Notes: generated by a model not told the origin, from the sequence alone. A stretch of 64,000 nt of DNA from Rosa chinensis (GCF_002994745.2 NC_037091.1:24061789-24125788); one strand, 5' to 3'. Shown: positions 20,172 to 32,672, counted from the stretch's first letter. Numbers and translations: made by a program.

Positions 20172-21479
20172 GAAGGTTCCAGATGGACTTCAATTACCCA
20201 AGTCAAGTGGCTCTAAACCACGGAGTACGTTTTCAATAAGATTCAGACACTCGCTATATGGATTGAAACAATGCGGATGGATGTGGCATAACCATCTAAG
20301 TGACTACTTGATTGGGAAGGCATATGTCAACAATGAAATATGCCCATGCGTGTTCATAAAGAGGACAAGTTCTGGATTTGCAATTGAAGCAGTTTATGTC
20401 ATTGACATGAACCTAATTGGAACTCTAGATGAGTTAAAGGAAACTGCTAAGTACTTGAAATCCGAATTTGAGATGAAAGATCTTGGGAAAACACGGTGTG
20501 CCTAGGACTAGAACTCGAGCACCGCAGTGATGGGATTATGATCCATCAGTCAGCATATACTCAAAAATTATTAAGGCGCTTTAATGAAGATAAAGCAAAG
20601 CCTGTGAGTACTCCCATGATCGGTCGTAGTCTTGAGCCTGAAAAAGATCTGTTTCGTCCAAGGGATGAGGACGAAGACTTATTAGAGGCTGAGGTGCCCT
20701 ATCTAAGTGCAATAGGCGCATTATTGTACTTAGCTCAATGCACAAGACTGGACATCTCATTCGCAGTGAACTTGTTAACTCGACACAGTTCTGCGCCAAC
20801 ACGCCGCCATTGGATTGGCATAAAGACAATCTTTCGATACTCGAGAGGTATGATTGATATGGGATTGTTCTATCCCTACAGAGAGAAAAGAAATAACGGA
20901 AGTGTGGGATCTAACTCCACAAGGCAAAACGCCACCTTCCATGCTCCTCCTCCCTTCCATCAAAATGACAACGATGTATTGATGGGTTTTGCTGATGCAG
21001 GGTATCGCTCTGACCCTCACAAAGGTCACTCCCAAACGGGTTATGTCTTTACCATGGGAAGCACTGCAATATCTTGGAGGTCTACAAAGCAGACCCTTGT
21101 TGCTACTTCCTCAAATCATGCAGAGATTACCGCTCTACATGAAGCTGTGCGAGAATGCATATGGCTAAGGTCTGTAGTTAGACACATTCGAGGAACTTGT
21201 GGTTTGAAGTCTACCACAGATGAACTTACATGAATTTATGAGGATAATGCAGCTTTTATTGAGCAAATGAAGTTGGGTTTCATCAGGGGCGACAACACCA
21301 AGCATATATTGTCTAAGTTCTTTTACAATCAGCAACAACAAACACTTCTAAATATTGAAGTGAATCAAATCCGTTCAGAGGATAATGTAGCAGACTTATT
21401 TACCAAGTTGTTACCTAAATCCACCTTCGAGAAACATGTGAAGAGCATCGGATTAAGAAAGTTATCTGAACTCTCATAA
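19781..21479 (+). pseudogene. Ale reverse transcriptase and RNase H, multiply broken
   Basis: RT blocks in order: WPKWKDAIQVELDSLTKRQV, KWVFVRKHNEKNEVVRYKAR (then a TAA), GFSQRPGIDYEETYSPVM, an (AT)n-expanded stretch at 20138-20171, then LYGLKQCGWMWHNHL. The catalytic motif at 20395-20406 reads YVID instead of YVDD, so a metal-binding Asp is lost. A frameshift at about 20500 leads into QSAYTQKLLRRF and RNase H (ADAGYRSDPHKGHSQTGYVF, SNHAEITALHEAVRECIWL). The tail after a stop at 21231 reads DNVADLFTKLLP and ends at 21479. Confidence 0.88.
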
Positions 21480-21854
21480 TTGTAGAAATCAGGGGGAGAC
21501 CTTGACATCAGGGGGAGGTATCATGTCTACATGTTCAATCTCGAAAAGTGAATGATGTGTTGTGCTCTTTTTGCCCTTTGACCAGGGTTATTTTTTTCCC
21601 AAAGGGTTTTTGCTACCTGGCAAGGTTTTTAGTGAGGCAACGATCAAAGCGTCATCACCGAGTTTGAGTGGAACAAGGGGGAGTGTGGAAGGATGTCGAC
21701 TACTCCACATTCACTCGCGTTGTGCTCTTTTTCTCCTTCGACCAAGGTTATTTTTTTCCCACAGGGTTTTTATTACTTGGCAAGGTTTTTGACGAGGCAA
21801 CTTAGAAGCGCATAGCAGAGGCAACACTATTGACATGGAATATCCAAAGGGGAG
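21480..21854 (+). repeat. Ale 3' untranslated region with a direct duplication and polypurine tract
   Basis: An ~80-bp block beginning ttgtgctctttttg/ctcc at 21560 is repeated at 21718 (both contain gggttttt and cttggcaaggtttt). Such doubled 3' blocks are common in this lineage. The polypurine tract caaaggggagtg (about 21845-21856) primes plus-strand DNA just before the 3' LTR. Confidence 0.75.
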
Positions 21855-22039
21855 TGTTGTAAATGATAATGACTATTCATGCAATAAGTATTGCTTAATG
21901 TATGCAATTGACATACTTGTAATGTGCGATTGATTAGTATAGCTATTATGTATTGCCTTTTGTATACATAATGTAACACTATATAAGCCTCATGGTGAGA
22001 TGAATACAATACAATACAATTTTCCAATTCTCTACAACA
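21855..22039 (+). repeat. 3' LTR of element D
   Basis: 185 bp. Identical to the 5' LTR apart from about five substitutions and the absence of the 23-bp tandem duplication. Confidence 0.92.
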
Positions 22040-22814
22040 ACAAAAAAAGAACAAAAAAAAAGGGAAAGAAAGAAAGGGGCTATAAGGAAGAGGATTCAAG
22101 TTAAAAAAAAAAAAAGTTATTATGAATCCTTGCATGTGACTACGTTTTTGTGGACTCTGTTTGGCTATTTTGATAGGGTTAAAACCCCACATTGATTTTT
22201 GTTCACTATACCCCAAAGTCGAGTGAGAACCTAACTTTGTTTGTGTCTAAATTTCTAGGTTGGCTGGTTGCACATGGTCTTTCCTTGTCATTGAACAAAG
22301 CTTTGAGTTGAGTAAATTTTAAAATCATCGCTTTTGCATGTTTCGCGTTTATTCACTATACTCTTTCACAGGGATTATGTCTGTCTCATTGCTTGCTCAT
22401 TATCATATTAATGCATAATTGTTTTTTTTTTTTTTTTGAAGCATATATTTAGGGGGAGTTTTAAATTTATGTGTTGGATACATTGTATGTAAGTGTTTCA
22501 TTATAAGGATTATTCAGGGATTTTTCCATCCCGTCTACATATTTTAGGTTATCCTTCTTGTGCTTCTAATTGTGCTCCTGTTAGTGCCTAGTGATTACCC
22601 TTTGTCATTCCTAGACAAAAAGAGGGAGAGAATGTCATTGGATTGTCTTTAAATCTCTTATACTCTATGCGTTTCACCGGTATAGTTGTTTCTTGACTGT
22701 TTCAGGATTGATGAGTCATAAACAAGAGGGAATGAGAGAAGTAGTTCAAGCTCTAGGGTATTGTGTATTTATCTTATGATTGAGGTTTTGTATAGGAATG
22801 CCAAAGAGGGAGAT
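22040..22814 (+). other. SIRE 3' internal region
   Basis: Noncoding continuation of the SIRE element after the Ale insertion, ending in the polypurine tract aaagagggaga (about 22803-22813) directly before its 3' LTR. A second tract, tagggggag, occurs near 22450. No frame is supported. Confidence 0.65.
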
Positions 22815-23464
22815 TGTTAGTATAGGCACTTGTATTGTTGGCATTCCCTATGCAAAACTACTGAGTCCTATGTTAAGAATTGTACTTGAGAAGAATGGAA
22901 TTGAAGTTCAAGATTGGTGAGTGAAACGTGACCCTAACTGACTCGTATGACATTTCAGGTAAGGTTCATTCATTGCATTTTGCATAACGGAGTATTGGGA
23001 TTGATAGTTGTACTTCAATCCTTTACTAGTCTGTATTGAGTCCTTGCTCGGTACGTTGTCCAGTTGGCTAGTCTTTTAAAGGAAATCCATATCAAGTGTT
23101 TTTATTATGGTTAAGTCTCTGATTTGGACGTGTGCTATATAGACCATATATATATATATTTATTATTATTATTTTTTTTTATTTAAGATAAAATCTTTAT
23201 TGTGTCTTGTTATCTTTTCAGGATATTTGATTCCTATTAGGTATCAATTTGCTTTTAATAGACTTAATCACATCCTAATTGTATGAGGGGGAGTTCTATT
23301 TTGACGCATATATAGGCTCTACATTTAGGTTCTTGGGTTTGATGCTTTGCATGACAAAAAAGTTATTTGTATCAAAAGGCATAGCCGTGTCTTGATCGTT
23401 GGTTCATTTGTTCCATGTTAAAGTGAATCTACGAGTCAAGAAAGCACTCATAAATCATTCATAT
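22815..23464 (+). repeat. 3' LTR of the SIRE element, truncated
   Basis: Aligns with 5681-6293 almost throughout, with a ~24-bp insertion near 23370, then stops abruptly at cattcatat. The last ~450 bp of the LTR, and any right-hand target duplication, are missing. The next base belongs to Gypsy element C. Confidence 0.88.
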
Positions 23465-24790
23465 GAGTGCATTAGGGTTTACGGTTTAGTGTCGTATAGT
23501 GGATGTCAAACTCGCCGAGTTCGATAGACCATTTTACCAGCCTGCTCGAGGATTCCTGTTTCTGGAGGACTTGCTTCAAAGTCTGGTTGGTCAAGACATG
23601 TATGGTGTGTGCTTGGAAATATTGTCGTAATCGCCGGGTGGCTGTGAGGAGTGCTAGGGCGAATTTCTAGATATCGGAGTACCTGGACTTGGCATCGTTG
23701 AACCCCTTGTCGGTGTAGTAGACTAGCAGTTCATTACTGTTTTCTCGTTTGACCAGGGTAGCGCTGATCGTGGTGACTGATACTGCGAGGTAGATGTACA
23801 GAACCTCTCCTGGGATAGGTTTGGAAAGAGTAGGTACTGATGCCAGATAGTCTCGGAAGCCTTGAAAAGCTTTGTCATCCTCGGGTCCCCAATTGATCTT
23901 TTCGGTGTGGTGAGTTTTAAGGAGCTTGAACAAGGGGGCACATTTGTCGGTTAAGCGCAATATGAACCAGGCGAGAGCTACAACTTTCCCGGTGAGGGAC
24001 TGGACTTCATTCCTTGTTTTCGGTGGAGCCATATCGAGGATGGCCTGTACCTTCTCGGGATTTGCCTCAATGCCTCGCTCGCTGACTACAAATCCCAAGA
24101 ATTTTCCACCAAGTACGCCAAACACGCACTTTTCTGGGTTGAGTCGCATACCGTATTGGAGTAAGATGTCGAAGACGATACCCAGGTTCTTGATGTGGTC
24201 TTCAATGCATGTTGACGCTCTTGATAAGCATGTCGTCCACATATACCTCTATTATCTTTCCGATATGGTCTGCGAACATGGCGTTGACTAGTTTCTGCTA
24301 TGTGGCCCCAGCGTTTTTAAGACCAAATGGCATTACCTTGTAACAATATAAACCCTTGTCGGTAGTGAAAGATGTGTGCTCTTGATCGGAAGGTTCCATG
24401 GCGATCTGGTTGTAACTGGAGAAGGCGTCCATGAAGCTAAGAAGCTTGTGGCCAGCGATGGAGTCAACTAGTTGATCTATTTTGGGCAGGGGAAAACTGT
24501 CTTTTGGGCAAGCTTTGTTCAAGTTGGTGTAGTCGACACACATGCGCCATTTACCATTGGGCTTCTTGACCATCACGATGTTGGACAGCCATGTTGGGTA
24601 GGATACTTCCCTGATGAATCTGATATCCTGGAGTTTCTTGACCTCGGCCTGGATGGCCTTGTATTTTTCTTCTGTGAAGGCACACCTTTTTTGTCTAATC
24701 GAGGGAACGTCTGGAGAGATGGTGAGCTTGTGGGTCAGCAGTTCTGGCGATATACTTGGCATATCGGTGTATAACCATGCAAAAACCTCC
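23465..24790 (-). pseudogene. Element C reverse transcriptase and partial RNase H
   Basis: On the minus strand from 24762: KYKAIQAEVKKLQDIRFIRE, MVKKPNGKWRMCVDYTNLNK, ACPKDSFPLPKIDQLVDSIA, SFMDAFSSYNQI and VMPFGLKNAGAT, then a stop at 24298. In frame beyond it, the catalytic YVDD at 24232-24243 is intact. After a frame change: YGMRLNPEKCVFGVLGGKFL, the connection domain, and the RNase H start (YYTDKGFNDAKSRYSDI, then RRLRQYFQAHTIHVLTNQ). The gene is cut at 23465. The RNase H fragment is the last coding sequence before the SIRE LTR. Confidence 0.88.
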
Positions 24791-25420
24791 TGTCTGGTTT
24801 TGAGGAAAGCGATTAATTATACTTGGAATTGTGGGTCTGTCTTGGAACCAATCTTGACCTTTCGTTCTGGGTGGGTATCGGATATGGAGACCGATATCAG
24901 TTCTTCCAGAGCATTTGGTCTCGGGTGCTTGAGCTTGCTCTTATCTTCCTTATTTTTGCTGGGAGTCTCGCAGGCGTCTGGGGTCTCAGGATCCTCCCTT
25001 GGGTAGTCCGGTTTGTCGGATGAGGAGGGCAAGTATGAAGTTAAGAGTACCTCTCGCCTGCCATGTTCCCTAACGACAGCCAAGGAGTTGCATTGTCTCT
25101 CGAGCTCTTGATCGCCTCGAACAATGAGGATGCCTCCTGAAGTAGGTATTTTCATCATCAAATGTGCCCCGCGATGAAGCATTGGAGTCCCAAGATGGTG
25201 TCTCGCTCTAGGATGACATTGGAGGAGGAAGGACAGTCGACAACAATAAAATGTGTTGTGATGGTGGCGAAAGTGCTGCCGCCACCAAGTGTGATCCGCA
25301 GATTATCAGATCCTAAGGGCTATGTGATTTCACCTGCAAAGCTGATCAAGGGCTCGTGATCCTGGGTGAGTTTCTTCTTATCTCAGTTCAAGCCTTATTA
25401 GCAACTACCAAACATGACGC
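24791..25420 (-). pseudogene. Element C protease and protease-RT linker
   Basis: Minus strand 25182-24817 is open and holds a charged linker (SVSISDTHPERKVKIGSK) homologous to the SISDEHPE...IGAQLD linker in elements A and B, with a stop before the RT. Upstream at about 25200-25400 are protease-like blocks (PLGSDNLRITLGGGSTF, FIVVDCPSSSNVIL) corresponding to the flap region of element B. The active-site DSG segment lies in a badly decayed part I could not read cleanly. Confidence 0.65.
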
Positions 25421-25779
25421 TAACCGCCAAGCCACTCCACTATCGACTAAAACCCAGTGGCATCGATAGTGGTCGATGACCATGGTAACTAGGAACGAGT
25501 CGTTATGGTGCTTCTTTATGGTGTAATAGCTGCGGTTGAAAGCAACCAAATCCCATTCTACTTACGGGGTGTGGCAGCTGTGGTTAAGTCCCAACACTTC
25601 CTGGCCCCGAGGGGATTGGCACTTCTATGCATGGTGAGTCTCGAGTGCACGTGGGGCGCCTCTGTGTATCGTTTGGAGTCTGTAGAGTTCAATTGCATTG
25701 GCTCCCTTGGCAGGAGTGCGATACTGCGAGAGTTGGCCGCTTTGAATAAGGTGCTCGATAGCATTATTTAGTGCCCAGC

Positions 25780-27141
25780 AGATATTGGTGGGGTGGCCGG
25801 ATTCTTCATGATATGTACAATATTTGTCGTTGTCTCGTGGTTTGGCTTGACCAAGTTTGCATCTCGGTCGACGCGGGATGATATCCTAGTGGTTGTTCCA
25901 GATTTCCTCATAGGAAGCGGTGAGCGTGGTGTAGATCTTGTATCGGGGTGCCTCGAATCTTTGGTTGTCCCTGTGTCGGGTACTGTTATATGGCGCATCG
26001 CGATACTGACTACCAGATGAATTGTGCTTCTGTTTCTCAGGGCTTTTTCCATACTACTTGTCCCTCCTATAGCTGTAGCCTTGTCTCTCTCGTTGGGTTC
26101 TATCATTCTGCTGGGCAGTCTTGTCTCTATTAGTGTCTTTGTTCCTGCTATCGGTGGTCCCTGCGGGGTTGTTCACTTGAGGTACGGTGACTGGATGCGC
26201 ATTGGTGTTGGTATCGCGGCAAAAGGTATCATATTCAGCCTGTGCAAAAGTGATAGCGGCATCAAGGAGGTCATCATATGTCGCAGGGGGATTGGTGTTT
26301 ATTTGTAGTAGGAAGTATCCTGGTTGGAGCGCTTACTTTAATGCTGATGTCGCTAGGGCCAGGTCGAGGGAGCAGCATTGCGTGGCCTGTTTTTGCCATC
26401 GGCGGACAAAGTCTCACAATCGCTCGTTTGGTCATTGCTTGAGCCTAAATAGGTGAGGTGTTGAACGATATCCACTGCCACATAGGATGAATCGTCATAA
26501 GAATTGGGAGGAAGGTTAAGAAACCATCGCAATGCCTCGTCCGTTAGGGTTTCCTCGAATGCGTGGCAAGCAATTGCGTCCGTGTATCGGGTTCCATGTA
26601 GCAGGGACTAGAAGACTTCCAAATGGTGGTATGGATATCTAGTGCCAATATACTTCTCAATTTTGAAGGGTTTGGCCTCTGGTGGGCGCTTCTCGGCTTG
26701 TATTCGGGGAGTGAATGGGCCTATTTTTCCCTGAAAGCTTGCCGTGATAAGTTGCCAGCCTGTCCTGCTCTCGGCGCTTTCAATATGTGCCTGTAAGGAG
26801 GCGATGGTATCATTCATCTGTAATAACAACCGGGTGTTGGGGTCGGGAGGAGGTATATTGGTGGTGGCATCTGTGTTTGTACCCGATGTTCCTGCCATAT
26901 CAGGTGCCAGCTAGGGAGCCGGTGCTATGCCGAGTTGACCCGGGAAGAGGGGGGAGTTCAGGTAGGTGACCTGAGGTCCTGTACTGGTGCTGCCAGGCGT
27001 GGGGGCCTTGGGGCTTCCCGATGTAGCGCCTAGGGGCACAAAAGTGCCAGCGAGGCCGATGCTTGGGTCCGTAGTCAGGACTGTTCTGGGTGTCGGGACA
27101 CCGCCAATAGTCGGTATCGGGGTCTCCTGCTGATGGGCCCT
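25780..27141 (-). pseudogene. Element C gag, main part
   Basis: Reading leftwards from the CACTA-1 junction: a Pro/Thr/Gly-rich region, MAGTSGTNTDATTNIPPPDP, a conserved PFTPRIQAEKRPPEAKPFKI block, then the retrotransposon gag core (AFEETLTDEALRWFLNLPPN) with several stops. Downstream is a basic, zinc-knuckle-poor tail. The N-terminus is on the other side of CACTA-1 at 57448-57746. Confidence 0.75.
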
Positions 27142-30100
27142 CACTATGCCAAAAAGGCCTTCAGACGACATAAGTATTGTAAACTCAGACGACATAATTT
27201 TTTTTTTCTGTCGTCTGAATATAGACTAAAACCATACTGGTTTAATTTGGAAAAATGGTGAGCATTCAGACAACACATTTATGTAGTTGTAGAAGGTGGT
27301 GATTTCCTATCTCAAATTTGGACGGATATCCAAAAGTTGATTTGAGTCTTTTCTCTCTCAAATAGCCACGCCCTAATTGACTGGAAAATGTTGTGACATT
27401 CAGACAACATTTAAATGTTGTCTGAATGTGGGGGTTGTTTTAAAATTTCCCAAGTTATTTTGACTTGTGCTATTTGACATATCTAGGTCCCTCGCAATTA
27501 GGTCATTTTCTGTCATTCTTCACTCGATCAATCAGTTCTCTCATCTTGACCTAAAACCTGCGAAAACTCAGACACCAGCCTTGCTCTCTCCTTTTCATTT
27601 AGCTCTCTCAGATCTCGGTTCTTTCTCAGCTGATTTCGATTCGGTTCTTTTCTATTTGGGGACGGGGTGCCTTTTATCGTCGTCAAAATAACGAACATCG
27701 TTCGGGGTTCTGGTTACTGAAAATCCAGACCTCTCTCTCTCTCTCTCTCAGCCTCCTTGATAGTCAACAGCGGTGAAATAACTGCATTCAGTGACTCTGC
27801 TTGGTGTCTCCTTGAATCCGAAGTCAATCACTAAGAGAGTCGTCGTCTCTCTCTCAATCTCTCCTGGATGGTCGCTGGCACTAGCCCTCTCCCTCTGTCC
27901 TCGAAGCTCGACTGCACCGACCCTCTCTCCTTGAATTAGATCATGTGCTAGATCGATTTGGTCGTTTAAGCTTTGTTTTTGAGAAAGGTGTTGGCTTTAG
28001 TGAATTTTTCTGGGATTTATATGATCTGGGTTTCGTTCAATTTGGTTTTTATTGGGTTTTTAATGCATGTGTTTTGTTTCTGAATAGATAAAATTGGTAA
28101 GTTTAATTGAAACACGGTTCTTTTGCAGATCTATACCTTCAGATTCTTCACCCAGAAGACGCTGTGTTGGTGGGTTTCGGGAGAGTGAGGATTGCAGGTA
28201 TGCAACTTTTAGAGGTTTTTGTTAGTTGTCGTTTTCGTTGATTGGGTGATTTAGAGTTTCCGCGTGACTCTCTGTTTCCTTTCATATATGTTTAGAGGTT
28301 TTATATATTTCATAAAAGTGATAGATTAGCTGCTTCATGATATTATCAAATTCAATGATCTGGTCTGCAACATTTTGGGTAGTACAAAAAGATCATGCTT
28401 CTTTCAATAGATTAAGTTGATCCCTTTTTTTTTCTTTCTATTATTGATCTCTGGTAGCTAAAAATTTTATTTCTGTAGTCCAAAATGTACTAAAGTTCCA
28501 TTCTTTACAATCAGCAACAAGACAGAACCTATGTATATTACATTTGAGAAAACTTAGGCAGGAGAGTTGTGAATTACATAAGCATTAATAACCTAAAGTA
28601 CATTACATTAATGTTTCAAATCATTGTTGGAATGCTCTCATTTGAGCTTCTGAGTTATTCATGAATTTGGTTTTTGTTACAGGAAGGATGAGACTTGGGT
28701 GAGCCAGACAGAATTGTCAGAAAACTGTTGCAGCCTAGGGTCTATCTCAAATTGATTAATCTGGGTCTTGAGGGTAACCAATCACTTTACCCTATTCTAG
28801 AATTGTGTACAATGAAAGTTGTTTACTTTAATTTTGATACTTCTTCATAGTTTCTGCTAAAACCGAATGATTAGTAACATTCTAAGGATTATGGCACCAA
28901 ATGCATGAAGATTGCTGATGGTAAATGATACTTAAAGCTACTATATATGCAGTGGCCTTCATCGCTGTTCGACTGAAGCCCTTCAGTTCGATTCAGAGTT
29001 TTCATGCAGATCGAGAAGAAAGAGATCCAAGATTTCAGAACCAACCCATCTTTTGGAACGAAGTTTACAAAAGAGGTGAAATACTACTTCTTTGAGTCTT
29101 TCATTTGTATCATTGTAAATAGGAAAACTCTTCTGCTTCTTCATCTGGTCAGTATAATAGGAAATATTGTTCGCTTATCATCTTTTAGCAGCACATAATG
29201 AATTCTATTGTTCTTTTGGATGATTTCTCTGTATGTTTCTTACAATAGTTTGGAACTTGATTATCACCTTTACTGTAGCTGACTAAAGGCAACTGGACAA
29301 AGACTGAAGATGTATGGCAGTTGAGATTTCTGTTTCATTCATCTCATCATTATAACTATTCAAGGTTCTGATCCTCACAGTGATACTGAAAGCTACTATT
29401 GCAAGCATAAATTCCCAGGTATTGACAATTCAAACCATTCATAATAAGCTTCAATTTTTTGGATCAGTTTGTCTTTACCGACAAGCTGATTTCGATTACA
29501 GCTTTATCTATCTTTTCTGGAAATTTACAATTTTGCCATGTACCCTCAATATATAATCCAAAGAACCAAGTCTCTACCTCTTTCGGGAAGTATCGGTCAA
29601 AGTCGACTTCAACTGCTGCACTGTTACAGAAATCTAGCATCAACATCAATCGAGAGAGAAACTGGGTAAACTTTCGCTTTCTATTATCCAATTTGAGACT
29701 GAAATATATTTGAAAATAGAAACCTGTTTATTTGTTTCCATAAAAAATGTTTCTGGGTTTTGTTAATTTCAGCAAATAAAATAAATGGCCGGTAGGAGTA
29801 TTATGATTAGGTTCGGTGTGTAAAGATAGGAACTTTCATATTCTTTGAAGCATTATGGAGTGTTTATAGAATTGAGTAGTTTCATTTTCATTTTGCATCC
29901 CTATAGGCATAATTTTTTTTTTTTTCTCTTTTACTAATGTTGGTATATAGAGTTTGGTAGTCTCGGGAATTTTGAGTTTTCTGCGTTTTGATTTCTTCAG
30001 TTGGGAGAACTACTCATTTCCACTTTTGACTGAATAGTGACAATTGTATACATTCTGCAAGTGACCTATGTTGGTGTGTCTTCGTCTGAGATGTAATCCT

Positions 30101-31850
30101 AAAAATATAATAGTTTTTGCTCTTTAGTTTCCAACAATGTAACCTTTATCATATATTGGTTTTGAGATTTATGCTTGACAATTGGTTTTAAATAGGGTGG
30201 ATGCCTGGGCATATCGATGGACTCCTAGAGCAAAGAAAATGCAAGACCAGATGTTTCAATCATTGAATATAATGGTTTTAAAATAGGTGGGCCTTCTTAT
30301 TTACAATTACATTACCTTTTCTAATGTGGTATTGCATTGCATATCTGATAGTCACAAGATTAGGGGGCCCTTTAGATTAAAAGGTTTGATCAAAATGAGA
30401 TCTGTAGCTTGAAATTGAGAGTTTTGCTGCAATTGCTTGAATGTATACTATGCTTTTGGTTGCATTGGTTGTGTCACTCCTTAGTCCTCAGTAGCTCATT
30501 GTTTTGTTTTTGAATGATAGTAATAAGCTTTTGGTGTTCATGTTATGTTTTTGTAGAATAGGTCTAGCATAATAGTAGGTTCTACAATCTTCGAATCAAA
30601 CATATTTGGTTTACTGATTTTATTGGCTATATAAAATCACAGACTAGAATCAAGTATCAAGCTTTGTGATTGAAAGTTTGAGACTTTAAGTTTGGACATT
30701 CTCTGTAACATAGTAGAAAAGTTTAGACTTGAATTTTATTGAAACTCTTTTTGCAGGCTTCCGTTTTTGATTTTCAACTTTAAGATCCTAAAAAAATATT
30801 TTAATTTGCAAGATGATAATGAGTATTCCCTTTCAAAAATTTGGAGTAGAGACATACAGTGTTGAAAAGGGATTCACTCTCGGATTACACTTTTGCTCTG
30901 AATCCCTGTGTATAAAACCGACATCTCTAGCTGCTTTCCAATTCGAGAAGCCTCCATCAAAGTCACCATCAGCTTTCCAATTCGAGAAGTCTCCATCAAA
31001 GCCTCCCTAGGTAAAATTTCCCTCTCATACAATCAATTGATTTCTATTACGAAATTATCTACCTTCATCTTTCTACGTAGATTAATCAATTGATGTCGAA
31101 AACTTTGTTCCCTGTGATAATAGATTTTGCTGTTCATTCATTTGTTCTTTGTTATTGGATGGGTTGACTTCTCATATAATTGCTAAAAGGGTCTTTGCTA
31201 TTTGTTTTTACTGAGATTAGTCTGGAAAGGTATTGTATATGATGATACTAATATATTTTTTTGCTTTTAATTAGTAAAATTTCAGTTCCTAATTGAAGAA
31301 TAGTAGTGATATGAAACGTGATTTGATTTGTATCAGTGAGTACTTAATTTGAATCCTTTCTTTAGAATTGTTTACACCATATCTATCTAGCTATGTCAGC
31401 TAATAGTTTTAAGCTAGAATGTCATGCCTTATTGTAATAAAATGCAATCACTGTTTTTTGGTGTATTGGAAAGAAGCATATGAGGGATCTCTGGTTGTTG
31501 CAACTTGGGTTCAAATAGAGGCATGAATATGACATCTCATTGCAAATAGGACTGACTTAAAGTTAGAGTAGGTAAGCTGAAATTAATCCATTGAGTTTTA
31601 AACCTTTATTTCTTTATTTAAGACTCAAAGCTGCAAAAAAATAAAAAAAACAGTTGGCCGGAGGTTAAACTTAATCGGCTTATTTCTTTTTTGAATCTGA
31701 ACGGACTAGAGAGAGCAAAGTATCTTGAAATTTTGCTCAGGTTCAACCTTTAAATTTTCCTATATTTTCGTGAAAATTTTTACAATATTCTCTATATATG
31801 CTCCTAAGTACACATACATTTCTCTGGTTCTTAACTCACATACATATTCA
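27142..31850 (+). other. CACTA-1 left arm: subterminal repeats and exon-like noncoding segments
   Basis: After the subterminal repeats (to about 27460) comes a CT-rich 5'-leader-like tract (27540-27960, including (CT)n at 27733). Next are exon-like segments with splice borders: 28129-28198 (after ttttgcag, before gtatgc), 28683-28770 (after gttacag, before gtaacc) and 28953-29075 (after atgcag, before gtgaaa). None has a coherent long frame that I recognise. A short direct duplication, ctttccaattcgagaag, occurs at 30936 and 30974. The arm may be a captured or element-borne 5' untranslated region spliced onto the cyclopropane synthase exons. Confidence 0.4.
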
Positions 31851-31888
31851 TGCAGGAGGATTCGAAGTAGAACTAAGATAAGTGAAAG

Positions 31889-32672
31889 ATGAAAGTGGCT
31901 TTGATTGGTTCTGGTATTAGTGGTTTGGTCTCAGCTTATTTTCTTGCAAAAGGAGGCGTTGAAGTGGTTCTATATGAGAAAAAAGACTACCCGGGTGATC
32001 ATGGCAGGACTGTCACATATGATGGTGTTGATTTGGACCTTAGTTTCATGGTCTTCAATCATGTAAGTAGCACTCTGGTTGTTCTCTGAGTCCCTTCCTT
32101 AATTCTGCAAATATATTTTTATTATCCGATTATTAACCATCTGCTTGTTTTGGTACTTTTTTACTTGAATTTGAACATAATGTTAATGTATACAGAGAGT
32201 TAGTTTTATATGTTAGATCAGCTGTGCAACTTCTATAAACACAATCCTTAAACTTGCACTAGACAGTTTATACTAAACTCTAACCAATACAAAAGAAGCT
32301 TCAATGATCCAGCCTTCTTCATTAATTGGTCAATGTTAATTCTCCTAATCATCCTCACAAAAAACCTATCAATTACTACAAAATAAAATACATATGAATA
32401 AGGTTGATGTTGGTTTGTGGACTCGTGGAATGAAAATTTAAAATTGGAATGTAGGTAATGTATCCAAATATGATGGAGTTCTTTGAGAGCCTTGGAGTTG
32501 ATATGGAGACATGCAACATGTCCTTCTCAGTGAGTTTAGATAAAGGACGGGGCTGTGAATCGGGTAGTCGAAATAGTCTCTCAAGCTTGTTTGCAGAAAA
32601 CAAGAACTTGTTCAACCCATACTTTTGGAAAATGCTTCAAGAAATCACCAAGTTTGAACATGATTTGATCAG
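31889..32672 (+). pseudogene. Captured cyclopropane-fatty-acid synthase (plant CPA-FAS) exons 1 and 2
   Basis: Exon 1 (31889-32062) encodes 58 residues starting MKVALIGSGISGLVSAYFL, with the GxGxxG dinucleotide-binding motif and YEKKDYPGDHGRTVTYDGVD. Exon 2 (32455-32672) continues VMYPNMMEFFESLGVDMET, FSVSLDKGRGCESGSRNSL, NPYFWKMLQEITKF. The intron between them has gtaagt and tag borders, and exon 2 is followed by gtaagt. This is the N-terminal FAD-oxidase-like half of plant CPA-FAS, which makes cyclopropane fatty acids on membrane lipids. The second glycine motif is altered (GDHG where the family has GGHA). The methyltransferase half is absent. Reading frames of both exons are intact. Confidence 0.88.

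Larger units (their letters stand above)
13146..22039 (+). mobile_element. Ale-type Copia LTR retrotransposon (element D), degenerate
   Basis: LTRs lie at 13146-13353 and 21855-22039 and both begin tgttgtaaatgataatg. Flanks ataaa (13141-13145) and acaaa (22040-22044) are a 5-bp duplication with one mismatch. The order gag, protease, integrase, reverse transcriptase, RNase H is Copia. All genes carry stops or frameshifts. The integrase is split by CACTA-3. The LTR pair differs by about five substitutions plus a 23-bp tandem duplication present only in the 5' copy. Confidence 0.92.
5681..23464 (+). mobile_element. SIRE-type Copia LTR retrotransposon, pol deleted, 3' LTR truncated
   Basis: The 5' LTR starts tgttagtataggtacttg at 5681 and the 3' LTR starts tgttagtataggcacttg at 22815. 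A tRNA-Met-like primer site follows the 5' LTR, and the gag is large with CCHC zinc knuckles. No protease, integrase or reverse transcriptase of this element is found. The sequence between gag and the 3' LTR is noncoding, with several gagggggag purine tracts typical of Copia 3' regions. The element was interrupted by a solo LTR (6552-9599) and by an Ale Copia (13146-22039). The 3' LTR stops at 23464 where an unrelated Gypsy begins. Confidence 0.8.
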
